From JAMORN01 sp027063545 [NCBI: bacterium] (GTDB lineage Bacteria; JAMORN01): DNA of 5,289 nucleotides. The notes beneath the pieces were generated by a model. It did no database searches. It was not told the origin of the DNA and was given only the letters and a program-made list of their open reading frames with translations. The position numbers were made by a program, and so were the translations under genes. Position 1 is the first letter of the stretch, and the number at the start of each line of letters is the position of its first letter. The stretch is taken from NCBI GenBank assembly GCA_027063545.1, contig JAMORN010000187.1, forward strand, positions 1 to 5,289, in the 5' to 3' direction. Below, in pieces: positions 1 to 5,289 of the stretch.

Positions 1-1152
1 GCATTGCTTAAAAATATAGACAATCCAGATTTTATGAGAGAATATTATCGTCAAATAGCATGGGTTGCTGATAAATCAAAGGGTTTAAAACCAATCTTTG
101 TAATAGAACCAGATACATGGGGATATTTTCTAAAGGCAAAATTTCACGATGATTCTATAAAGTACAATGAAGCAACAGTGCATGCACATGTTAACGATTT
201 AGGAGAAGGTTATGAGTATCTTTCTGATTTACCCAATAATCTCCAAGGAGTTGCAAGAGGAATTATAAGAACTATTAGAAAGTATGCTCCAGATGCTTAT
301 GTAGGATTTCATGTTAATACATGGGCTGTCTGGGTTGGGGGACTTATTAGTGGAATTTATGATTCTGATAATGCTAATGGCTTAGTATATTGGGATTCTT
401 TAGATATAGCTTACAGTGCTCAAATAAATGCAAAGTTTTACAAATCTCTTTTAGGAGATGAAGATAGAGGAGATTTTATAGTAGTAGAAAAATATGGTCT
501 TGATGCAGGAGTTGCTGGAGAAGCTTACTACTGGGGCGACAAAGAGATGGAAAAATATTTGTATTGGTGTAGTATTCTTTCAGATAGTTTAGATTTGCCA
601 TTATTAGGTTGGCAAATTCCTATAGGTCATTTAGGACTTCCAAACACAACAGATAGTTATGAAGATACTTTTATGCCATATTTTTTTAATCATGTAAATG
701 ATTTTATAAAAGTGGGTTTTATTGGAATTTTAGCGGGTCAGGGACTTCCTGCAGGTACTGACTATTCAACTTCCCCAGAATGGGGGGATCAAGGATGGCT
801 TTTTTCTAAATTAGTTGAATTTGATAAGGGAAGACCTTATTTGAGGGCATTATCTATTAATAAACAACAAGCAACATTCTCCATTTCAAAGAATATTAAT
901 ATTGATATATATCCAAATCCATTTAATCCTCAAACAACAATATATTTAAATAATTTAAAATTAGGAGGAAAAATATTTGTAGCTATATATGATATAAAAG
1001 GAAAGCTTTTACAGAGACTATATAAGGGGAAGATTAACAGCAAAGATTTAAAATTAACTTGGAATGGAGAAAGTTTTTCCTCAGGAGTATATTTTGTAAA
1101 AGTAAAATATAATGGTAATGATATATCCAAAAAAATGGTTTTAATTAAATAA
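1..1152 (+). CDS. Probable secreted glycoside-hydrolase-like protein with C-terminal sorting tail (5' truncated by window edge)
   Basis: The reading frame is open from the first base (GCA codon before the TTG at 4), so the gene almost certainly begins upstream; the N-terminus and any signal peptide are missing. Residues are numbered from the TTG. About 280 residues form a globular, aromatic-rich domain that reads like a TIM-barrel carbohydrate-active enzyme. It has a strand-like FVIEPDTWGYF segment (32-42) with E35 and D37, resembling the 'EPD' strand of GH6-like enzymes, then VGFHVNTWAVW (100-110), VVEKYGLDAG (160-169), GWQIPIGHLGLPNTTD (202-217) and FFNH...GFIGILAGQG (227-247). I cannot assign it to a numbered GH family. 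A linker follows, then an 87-residue tail (296-382) starting at IYPNPFNP and ending KKMVLIK, which matches the tail of the next gene. It is probably exported and bound or released at the surface, acting on a polysaccharide. The hydrolase role is inference; the tail homology is seen directly. It sits 14 bp upstream of the GH18 gene and is probably co-transcribed with it. Confidence 0.75.
   Translation, partial: ALLKNIDNPDFMREYYRQIAWVADKSKGLKPIFVIEPDTWGYFLKAKFHDDSIKYNEATVHAHVNDLGEGYEYLSDLPNNLQGVARGIIRTIRKYAPDAYVGFHVNTWAVWVGGLISGIYDSDNANGLVYWDSLDIAYSAQINAKFYKSLLGDEDRGDFIVVEKYGLDAGVAGEAYYWGDKEMEKYLYWCSILSDSLDLPLLGWQIPIGHLGLPNTTDSYEDTFMPYFFNHVNDFIKVGFIGILAGQGLPAGTDYSTSPEWGDQGWLFSKLVEFDKGRPYLRALSINKQQATFSISKNINIDIYPNPFNPQTTIYLNNLKLGGKIFVAIYDIKGKLLQRLYKGKINSKDLKLTWNGESFSSGVYFVKVKYNGNDISKKMVLIK
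889..1149 (+). other. C-terminal sorting domain (T9SS type A-like tail), first copy
   Basis: Residues 296-382 of the upstream protein. The order is IYPNPFNP, a variable strand, VAIYDIKGK, LTWNGE, SSGVYFVKV, then a basic KKM-L-K end. In established families this is the beta-sandwich tail recognised by the type IX secretion system, or a related FlgD/FN3-like surface module. It aligns without gaps to residues 497-583 of the GH18 protein, with 46 of 87 residues identical by hand count. Use of a T9SS is inferred; no Por/Gld gene lies in this window. Confidence 0.85.
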
Positions 1153-1154
1153 AA

Positions 1155-1162
1155 AGGAGAGG
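1155..1162 (+). promoter_or_regulatory. Ribosome binding site of the GH18 gene
   Basis: AGGAGAGG lies 4 bp before the ATG at 1167, within the 14-bp gap after the preceding stop codon (1150-1152). It fixes the GH18 start, and the short gap supports a shared transcript with the upstream gene. Confidence 0.85.
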
Positions 1163-1166
1163 AAAT

Positions 1167-2918
1167 ATGAGAGAAAAATTTAAACAATTATTAATTATTA
1201 TGGTCATATTATTATTAATTAATACTTATAGTTATTCACAAACATCAAAGAATTTAACAAAAGAAGTATGTGGATATTTTGTATATTGGGGACCTGATAA
1301 CAATTCATTTAAATCTCTTCAAGAAAATCAAGATGTATTAACACAAATTTCAATAGGTATATATAGACTTATGCCTGATGGAGTAACATTAGGATATCAA
1401 GAATATATTTCTGATAGTGTTATAAATGAAGTATTAAAAATGGCTAGAGAATATAATATTAAAACATTTGCTATGTTACAAAACTATAATCCAGATATTC
1501 AAAATTCAATAAATCCAGAAATTCAAGGTGATTTTGATAGTAAAGCTTTACAAACATTAGTAAGTAGTGCTCAAAATAGAACAGAACATATAAAACAAAT
1601 AATGGCAGAAGTAAGAAAATGGGATTATGATGGCATTGAAGTAGATTATGAACAGATGGCTTTGGATGTGAATACTGGAGAGCAGTATAAAGATGATTTT
1701 ACAGCATTTGTTAGAGAACTTGCTGATTCTTTACATGCTATAGGAAAAGAAATAGCTATAGCAGTACATCCAAAATTTAAAGATGAGGCAACATGGGGAG
1801 GTCCAGCAGCACAGGATTATGCTGTTTTATATGAGATTGTTGATCATTTTAGAATAATGACATATGATTTTAGTTGGTCTATTTCAGCACCAGGAGCAAT
1901 AGCTCCTTATAGATTTGTTAAAGATGTGTTAAGTTATACAGTATTAACAGGTACTTATCCAAATCATAGAGAGGAATTTAATATTACCCATGATGGACAA
2001 GAGTATTCATGTTTAGGATTAGGGGGAGATAAAGTATATATGGGAGTAGCTTTTTATGGTTATGATTGGTATAAGTGGGATCCTGGACTTTATGTTGGAG
2101 ATCCTGATCATGACCCATGGTGGGGAGATGGTGTTTGTAAAGCTTATCCTTATGATGCTTCTAAAAATACAGGAAGGAGTGATGCTAGAACATGGGAGGA
2201 AATCCAAGAAATACTAAATACTTATAATATAACACCTGTTTATGAACTTCCAGCTAGAGAACTTCATAAATACTATTGGGGAGATTATGGAAATATGTTA
2301 AATTCTGATCCAACTTATGGATATGCTGCTGGTGGTATTGATTATATAGGAAAAGTAGGGTATTTTGTGTATCCATGTGATACAGGAACGGTTCACTATG
2401 ATTGGAAATCTTCCCAATATTATAATCCTAAATATCCAGATCCTTTTGAAGAGTTTGCTAATCAAAAAGTAAGAAAGGTTTACTTTGAAGATCATATAAC
2501 AATAGCTCAAAAATTAGCACTTGTAGATACATTTAATATAAGAGGTATTTCTATTTGGAGATTAGGAGGAGAAGATCCAGAAAATTGGAATACTATTTGG
2601 AATTATTTTGGTGTTGGTGAAAGACAACAACAAGTTAAAAATAATAAAATAGAAAAAAATATTTCCATAAATATATATCCAAATCCATTTAATCCAGTTT
2701 CTAATATAGATATAAAAGGTATAGATATAAATAAAAATTTAAAAGTCTCAGTTTATGATATAAACGGAAAGATGATTTCACAATTATATAATGGTATTAT
2801 TAAAAGTAAAAATATTAGATTTTCATGGAATGGAGAGAAATTTTCATCAGGTGTCTATTTTGTAAAGGTAATAAATGGAAATAATATAATAACTAAGAAA
2901 ATGATTTTAATGAAATAA
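1167..2918 (+). CDS. Secreted GH18 glycosidase (chitinase / YaaH-like) with C-terminal sorting tail
   Basis: Complete protein of 583 residues. It opens with a classic signal peptide: basic MREKFK, a hydrophobic LLIIMVILLLI core, and likely cleavage after SYS-24. The GH18 barrel follows. The catalytic strand WDYDGIEVDYEQ (152-163) carries the DxxDxDxE signature, with D155, E158 in place of the usual second Asp, D160 and the general acid E162. MTYDF (231-235) supplies the conserved Tyr/Asp that assists substrate-assisted catalysis. KVYMGVAFYGYDW (289-301) is the usual late strand. ISIWRLGGEDPENW (461-474) is the final strand with the conserved Trp464, in the wording typical of YaaH/SleL-type GH18 proteins. 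Family members hydrolyse beta-1,4-linked GlcNAc polymers such as chitin or peptidoglycan-related glycans; which one applies here cannot be decided. An insertion of about 130 residues (roughly 303-435, rich in Trp/Tyr/Asp) separates the last two barrel motifs and may shape the substrate cleft. Residues 497-583 are a sorting tail. The start is set by a strong ribosome binding site. Confidence 0.92.
   Translation: MREKFKQLLIIMVILLLINTYSYSQTSKNLTKEVCGYFVYWGPDNNSFKSLQENQDVLTQISIGIYRLMPDGVTLGYQEYISDSVINEVLKMAREYNIKTFAMLQNYNPDIQNSINPEIQGDFDSKALQTLVSSAQNRTEHIKQIMAEVRKWDYDGIEVDYEQMALDVNTGEQYKDDFTAFVRELADSLHAIGKEIAIAVHPKFKDEATWGGPAAQDYAVLYEIVDHFRIMTYDFSWSISAPGAIAPYRFVKDVLSYTVLTGTYPNHREEFNITHDGQEYSCLGLGGDKVYMGVAFYGYDWYKWDPGLYVGDPDHDPWWGDGVCKAYPYDASKNTGRSDARTWEEIQEILNTYNITPVYELPARELHKYYWGDYGNMLNSDPTYGYAAGGIDYIGKVGYFVYPCDTGTVHYDWKSSQYYNPKYPDPFEEFANQKVRKVYFEDHITIAQKLALVDTFNIRGISIWRLGGEDPENWNTIWNYFGVGERQQQVKNNKIEKNISINIYPNPFNPVSNIDIKGIDINKNLKVSVYDINGKMISQLYNGIIKSKNIRFSWNGEKFSSGVYFVKVINGNNIITKKMILMK
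2655..2915 (+). other. C-terminal sorting domain (T9SS type A-like tail), second copy
   Basis: Residues 497-583 of the GH18 protein: IYPNPFNP (503-510), VSVYDINGK, FSWNGE, SSGVYFVKV, and terminal KKMILMK. It is homologous along its whole length to the tail of the upstream protein. A 25-base stretch around the PNPFNP codons (905-929 and 2671-2695) is identical in the two genes. This points to a conserved export/anchoring signal placed on different catalytic domains. Confidence 0.87.
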
Positions 2919-2964
2919 TAATTTTATATCCCCTCCTTATTCATTGTTTACAGACTCTCTATTG

Positions 2965-2996
2965 CCCTCCAAATTCTTGGAGGGTTATTTTTTTTT
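2965..2996 (+). terminator. Intrinsic (Rho-independent) terminator after the GH18 gene
   Basis: A perfect 8-bp stem, CCCTCCAA (2965-2972) with TTGGAGGG (2977-2984), closes on a 4-base ATTC loop. It is followed by TTA and nine consecutive T. It is the most GC-rich spot in the intergenic stretch, 46 bp past the GH18 stop. It should end the transcript of the two secreted-protein genes and separate it from the decayed gene downstream. Confidence 0.9.
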
Positions 2997-3436
2997 GTTT
3001 TTACTCGATTTGTTAATGGGATATAATAAAGAAACAGCAGATATCACAATTTATTATCTTGAAACAAAAGATTATGAAATTTTTGTATTTAATGGGTATG
3101 CAAATTTAACTTTACCAAGCTCAGTATAGTATGAAAATAAAATAATATTTTCTTCTTCAAAATATCCTTACGATGAAATTTATTATAAGGATTATGAGAC
3201 TCTAGAAGAATATCAACTTACTAACAGAAAAGAGTATATGGCTTATGAGCCTTCATGGTCACCAGATTGTAATAGATCAAGAGGATAATGGTGTGATTAT
3301 ATATTCCATTGACAGATCCTAATGATGATTGATGGGTTATGGATAAAAGTGGCGAGAATAAAAGAAAGATTACAACAGGGATAGGAGATAAAATATATAG
3401 TTAATATTGAAATTTTTATTTATATAATAACCTTAA

Positions 3437-3629
3437 GTTGGTATTTATGATATAAATGGAACATTTGTAAAAAAATTATATGATAATAAAGTTATAAAAA
3501 GAGATATTAAATTAGTCTATAACAGTAAAGATTTACCATCAGGTTTATATATACTTAAAATAAAGAAACATAACAGAAGAATTATTTTCAAGAGATTACT
3601 ATTATTAAAGATTACTATTATTAAAATAA
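3437..3629 (+). other. Damaged third copy of the sorting tail
   Basis: Starting after a TAA at 3434-3436, this frame encodes VGIYDINGTFVKKLY, then VYNSKDLPSGLYILKI, then IIFKRLLLLK. These correspond to VSVYDINGKMISQLY, WNGEKFSSGVYFVKV and ITKKMILMK of the GH18 tail. The PNPFNP-containing first strand is absent and the WNG motif has become YNS. Removing one copy of the 16-bp repeat restores an ending of KRLLLLK followed by TAA (3627-3629), the same end point as the two intact tails. Confidence 0.8.
3594..3625 (+). repeat. Perfect 16-bp tandem duplication
   Basis: The unit GATTACTATTATTAAA occurs at 3594-3609 and again at 3610-3625, back to back with no mismatch. Sixteen is not a multiple of three, so the duplication shifts the frame of the third tail just before its stop and the frame then runs on into the convergent cheY-like gene. 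It looks like a replication-slippage event in a decaying gene. Confidence 0.9.
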
Positions 3630-3633
3630 TTTT

Positions 3634-4011
3634 TTATGAAATTGATTCTATAATATTTTTCATAACCTCTTGATCTATAGGTTTTACAATATATAAGGTT
3701 GCACCTGCTAAAAAGCCTTTTTTTCTATCAGTTTCTGAATTTAAAGTAGTAACAAAAACAATAGGTGTAAGTTTATAATTTTCATAACTTCTTAATTTTT
3801 TTACAAATTCATATCCATCCATAACAGGCATGTTAATATCAGATAATATTAGATCATACTGCTTTTTTAAACATTTTTCCAAAGCTTCCATTCCATTTTC
3901 TGCCATGTCTACATCAAATCCAAAACTTCTAAGAAGTGATGAATGATATATTCTTATAGTTAATGAATCATCAACAACAAGAGCTTGTTTTTTTCTTTTA
4001 GAAGAACTCAT
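3634..4011 (-). CDS. cheY: Single-domain CheY-like response regulator
   Basis: Protein of 125 residues, the usual size of a stand-alone receiver domain without output domain. The acidic pocket is D14-D15 in ALVVDDS, the phospho-accepting Asp is D58 in LILSDINMPVMDGYEF, the conserved Thr is in FVTT (T88 or T89), the switch aromatic is Y107, and the conserved Lys is K110 in YIVKPID. All residues needed for phosphorylation are present. It would be phosphorylated by a CheA-type kinase and act on the flagellar motor or, given no other evidence, on another target; no kinase is in the window. ATG at 4009-4011 is chosen because a perfect AAGGAGG stands 6 bp upstream; a longer in-frame start at 4053 would add 14 residues and run deep into cheR. 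The start overlaps the end of the CheR gene by 14 bp, suggesting translational coupling. A short basic SKRKK precedes the first strand. Its stop lies 4 bp from the ancestral end of the convergent pseudogene. Confidence 0.92.
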   Translation of the reverse strand: MSSSKRKKQALVVDDSLTIRIYHSSLLRSFGFDVDMAENGMEALEKCLKKQYDLILSDINMPVMDGYEFVKKLRSYENYKLTPIVFVTTLNSETDRKKGFLAGATLYIVKPIDQEVMKNIIESIS

Positions 4012-4816
4012 CTTCTTCCTCCTTAATAGGTTTTTTATACACAATAGCATCATTTATTTTTACAGGTTCAAATAAAGAAGAAATTCCACTTAAACTTTCA
4101 GCATGTCCTAAAAATAAATAGCCTCCACCTACTAAAATATCGTATAAATTATTAACAGCTTTAATTTTTGCTGGTCTATCAAAATATATAAGGAGATTTT
4201 TGCAAAATATATACTGAAACTTTCCTAAAGATTTTATAAATCTCTCATCTAAAATATTTCCTTCATAAAATTTCACATATTTTTTTATATTATCTTTTAT
4301 TTTGAATGTGTTATTATCTATAATGTCAAAATATTTATTAAGATATGCTTCAGGAAGTTTAGAGACACTTCTATAATTATATAAACCTTCTTTTGCCTTT
4401 TTTAGAGCATTAATATCTATATCTACAGCTGTAATAGAAAAAGGTCTAAATCCTAATACCTCTTTTAATACAATAGCTATAGAATAAGGTTCTTCTCCTG
4501 TAGAAGATGGTATGCTTAATACTCTAATAGGAGATCCTAAATTTTCAGTTTGTACTAAATATGCTAAAGCTTTAAGATGAAAAAATTCTCTATAAAAATA
4601 TGTTTCATTAACAGTTACTTTAGATATAAATTCTTTTAAAACCATCTTATCTGTTTTTAACATAACTAAATAATCTTTTAGAGAATCTATACCTAACTCC
4701 AGCATATGTTCCTTTATTCTAATCTCTAAAAAATATTTTTTATTGTCAGGAATAGTAATTCCTGTATTATCATATACTATTTTTTTAAATTGTTCAAAGT
4801 AGTAATTTGTTAGCAT
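3998..4816 (-). CDS. cheR: CheR-type chemoreceptor glutamate methyltransferase
   Basis: Protein of 272 residues, normal length for a single-domain CheR. Members transfer methyl groups from S-adenosylmethionine to glutamates of methyl-accepting chemotaxis proteins, setting adaptation. Residues 1-75 form the helical N-terminal subdomain and end in KVTVNETYFYRE (66-77), the equivalent of the usual TNETxFFR. The SAM-binding strand reads PIRVLSIPSSTGEEPYSIA (96-114): the invariant Arg98 and TGEEPYS are kept, but the customary 'AGCSTG' is 'IPSSTG'. AVDIDINAL (130-138) gives the acidic ribose-binding strand. IFCKNLLIYFD (203-213) matches IFCRNVLIYFD, and GHAESL (237-242) is the late conserved motif. 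The end is unusually acidic, EEEDEFF. No C-terminal TPR or receiver is fused. The start follows the HEAT-repeat gene by 5 bp, and the end overlaps the cheY-like gene by 14 bp. No cheB, cheA or receptor gene is in view. Confidence 0.93.
   Translation of the reverse strand: MLTNYYFEQFKKIVYDNTGITIPDNKKYFLEIRIKEHMLELGIDSLKDYLVMLKTDKMVLKEFISKVTVNETYFYREFFHLKALAYLVQTENLGSPIRVLSIPSSTGEEPYSIAIVLKEVLGFRPFSITAVDIDINALKKAKEGLYNYRSVSKLPEAYLNKYFDIIDNNTFKIKDNIKKYVKFYEGNILDERFIKSLGKFQYIFCKNLLIYFDRPAKIKAVNNLYDILVGGGYLFLGHAESLSGISSLFEPVKINDAIVYKKPIKEEEDEFF
4018..4024 (-). promoter_or_regulatory. Ribosome binding site deciding the cheY-like start
   Basis: On the minus strand AAGGAGG stands 6 bp before the ATG at 4009-4011. 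It lies inside the 3' end of cheR, so the two genes overlap. It is the strongest Shine-Dalgarno match in the operon and argues against the in-frame ATG codons further upstream. Confidence 0.88.
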
Positions 4817-4821
4817 ATAGA

Positions 4822-5289
4822 CTATCCTTGTCTATTTTTTAATTCTTGTGCTATTTTCAAATCATCTTCTACAACTTTTTCATTCATACCTATTTTTCTT
4901 GCATTTTCTTTTGCCTCTTCAATTATACTCTTATCACCTAAATAAATTAATATTTTATAAATCCAGTATTTAATATTTTCATCTTTAATACTTTTTAATT
5001 TTTCTTTTAATATAAATATAAATTTATTATCAAATAAATTGCCATAAATAATTAAAGATGCAATGGTAGATACAGCATATAAACTTTTAAATTCTTCTTT
5101 TTCTAGAACATTTTTTAATATATCAATTACTTTTTCTCTATATTTAGAGAAATTAGATAAATATTCAATAGCAGAATATTTTACATTAGGATTTTCATCA
5201 TTAATAAGTTTTTTTAAAGCCTCTAAAGCCTTTTCTGTTTTTATTTCTTTTAATATATCCAGTCCATACTTTCTAATATTAAAATCTTC
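4822..5289 (-). CDS. HEAT-repeat protein, C-terminal 155 residues (cut by window edge)
   Basis: On the minus strand the frame is open from the right window edge to a TAG at 4822-4824. The visible part is 155 residues of almost pure alpha-helix. Counting from the edge, residues 2-46 read like HEAT/PBS-lyase-type repeats: IRKYGLDILKEI, ALEALKKLINDENPNVKYSAIEYL, with the paired-helix spacing and the 'D-NPxV+xxAIEYL' turn typical of them. Later helices (50-120) are more divergent. The last 35 residues are charged (EEAKENARKIG, ELKNRQG). HEAT repeats form solenoids for protein-protein contact, so a scaffold or regulator role is likely but no partner can be named from sequence. It sits 5 bp upstream of cheR and must share its transcript, which suggests a link to the chemotaxis-type signalling pair. 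The N-terminus and the total repeat number lie outside the window. Confidence 0.82.
   Translation of the reverse strand, partial: EDFNIRKYGLDILKEIKTEKALEALKKLINDENPNVKYSAIEYLSNFSKYREKVIDILKNVLEKEEFKSLYAVSTIASLIIYGNLFDNKFIFILKEKLKSIKDENIKYWIYKILIYLGDKSIIEEAKENARKIGMNEKVVEDDLKIAQELKNRQG
4825..4829 (-). promoter_or_regulatory. Ribosome binding site of cheR, adjoining the HEAT gene stop
   Basis: AAGGA on the minus strand lies 8 bp before the cheR ATG (4814-4816) and directly abuts the TAG stop of the HEAT-repeat gene, within its last codons. It is a modest match, so ribosomes ending on the HEAT gene may help initiate cheR. Confidence 0.6.

Larger units (their letters stand above)
3001..3629 (+). 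pseudogene. Decayed secreted TolB/PD40-type beta-propeller protein with damaged sorting tail
   Basis: No intact frame spans this region, but protein-like pieces follow one another in different frames. Frame 1 (about 3019-3285) reads ITIYYLETKDYEIFVFNG, a TAG at 3127-3129 where TGG (Trp) would fit, then ENKIIFSSSK, EIYYKDYETL and EPSWSPD. Frame 2 (3272-3319) reads DQEDNGVIIYSID. Frame 3 (3312-3401) reads DPNDD, a TGA at 3330-3332 where a Trp codon would fit, then WVMDKSGENKRKITTG. 'SWSPD' and 'WVMDKSGENKRKIT' are hallmarks of PD40/TolB-like propeller blades. Frame 2 (3437-3610) then reads IYDINGTFVKKLY...LPSGLYILKI...FKRLLLLK, a relative of the sorting tails upstream. There is no signal peptide, only about two blades remain, and the PNPFNP strand is missing. 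Both ends and the middle have therefore been lost or scrambled. It looks like a third secreted protein of the same locus in decay. The left boundary is approximate. Sequencing error could explain single lesions, but hardly all of them. Confidence 0.8.

Noticed and set aside
930-1187. Minus-strand open frame of 85 codons across the end of the first gene
   Set aside because: It is antisense to the well-conserved sorting tail, has low-complexity composition, and shows no domain or ribosome binding site.
2019-2510. Two short minus-strand open frames (2019-2207 and 2298-2510) inside the GH18 gene
   Set aside because: They are antisense to clear GH18 sequence, isoleucine/serine-rich shadow translations with no supporting signal.
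2919-2964. Possible regulatory element between the GH18 stop and the terminator, with a second CCCTCC at 2931-2936
   Set aside because: The extra CCCTCC could pair with GGAGGG of the terminator as an alternative fold, but it lies after the stop with no gene to control and may be chance.
3022-3027. TATAAT as a -10 box for the decayed gene
   Set aside because: Such strings occur by chance in this AT-rich DNA, and the nearest -35-like TTGTTT is 21 bp away, too far for a normal promoter.
2944-3129. Open plus-strand frame of 61 codons starting with ATG at 2944
   Set aside because: Its first third runs through the terminator hairpin and T-run and has no ribosome binding site; the later part is the first piece of the decayed propeller gene, ended by a mutant TAG.
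4009-4053. Longer start for the cheY-like gene at 4053
   Set aside because: It adds 14 residues not found in receivers, has no ribosome binding site, and lies deep in cheR; the ATG at 4009-4011 has a perfect AAGGAGG at 6 bp.

Overview
The window is strongly AT-rich (A/T third positions, almost only AGA for arginine, TAA/TAG stops). It comes from a motile bacterium that exports carbohydrate-active enzymes carrying a 'PNPFNP...W-N-G...SGVYFVKV...KKM-L-K' C-terminal tail. Tails of this kind are typical of the Bacteroidota/Ignavibacteria/Cloacimonadota/Fibrobacterota neighbourhood and its candidate-phylum relatives, where they act as type IX secretion (T9SS type A) sorting domains. The exact lineage cannot be read from this window.

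Layout. Bases 1-2918 (+ strand) hold two tandem genes for secreted proteins. The first is the 3' part of a probable glycoside-hydrolase-like protein, cut by the left window edge. The second is a complete GH18 chitinase/YaaH-type glycosidase with its own signal peptide. Only 14 bp separate them, and their last 87 residues are clearly homologous (46 of 87 identical by hand count). A strong intrinsic terminator at 2965-2996 closes this unit. Bases about 3001-3629 (+) hold a decayed third member: a TolB/PD40-type beta-propeller fragment followed by a damaged copy of the same tail. It is broken by in-frame stops and frameshifts, and a 16-bp tandem duplication has pushed its stop codon out of frame.

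Bases 3634-5289 (- strand) run convergently and form a compact signalling operon, read from right to left: the C-terminal part of a HEAT-repeat protein (cut by the right window edge), a CheR-type methyltransferase, and a single-domain CheY-like receiver. The HEAT gene ends 5 bp before cheR. The cheY-like start lies 14 bp inside the cheR end. This layout suggests co-transcription and translational coupling.

No RNA gene, CRISPR array or insertion sequence is visible. The parts that most merit a second look are the decayed propeller/tail gene with its identifiable stop-destroying duplication, the unassigned hydrolase-like protein, and the HEAT-CheR-CheY cassette.
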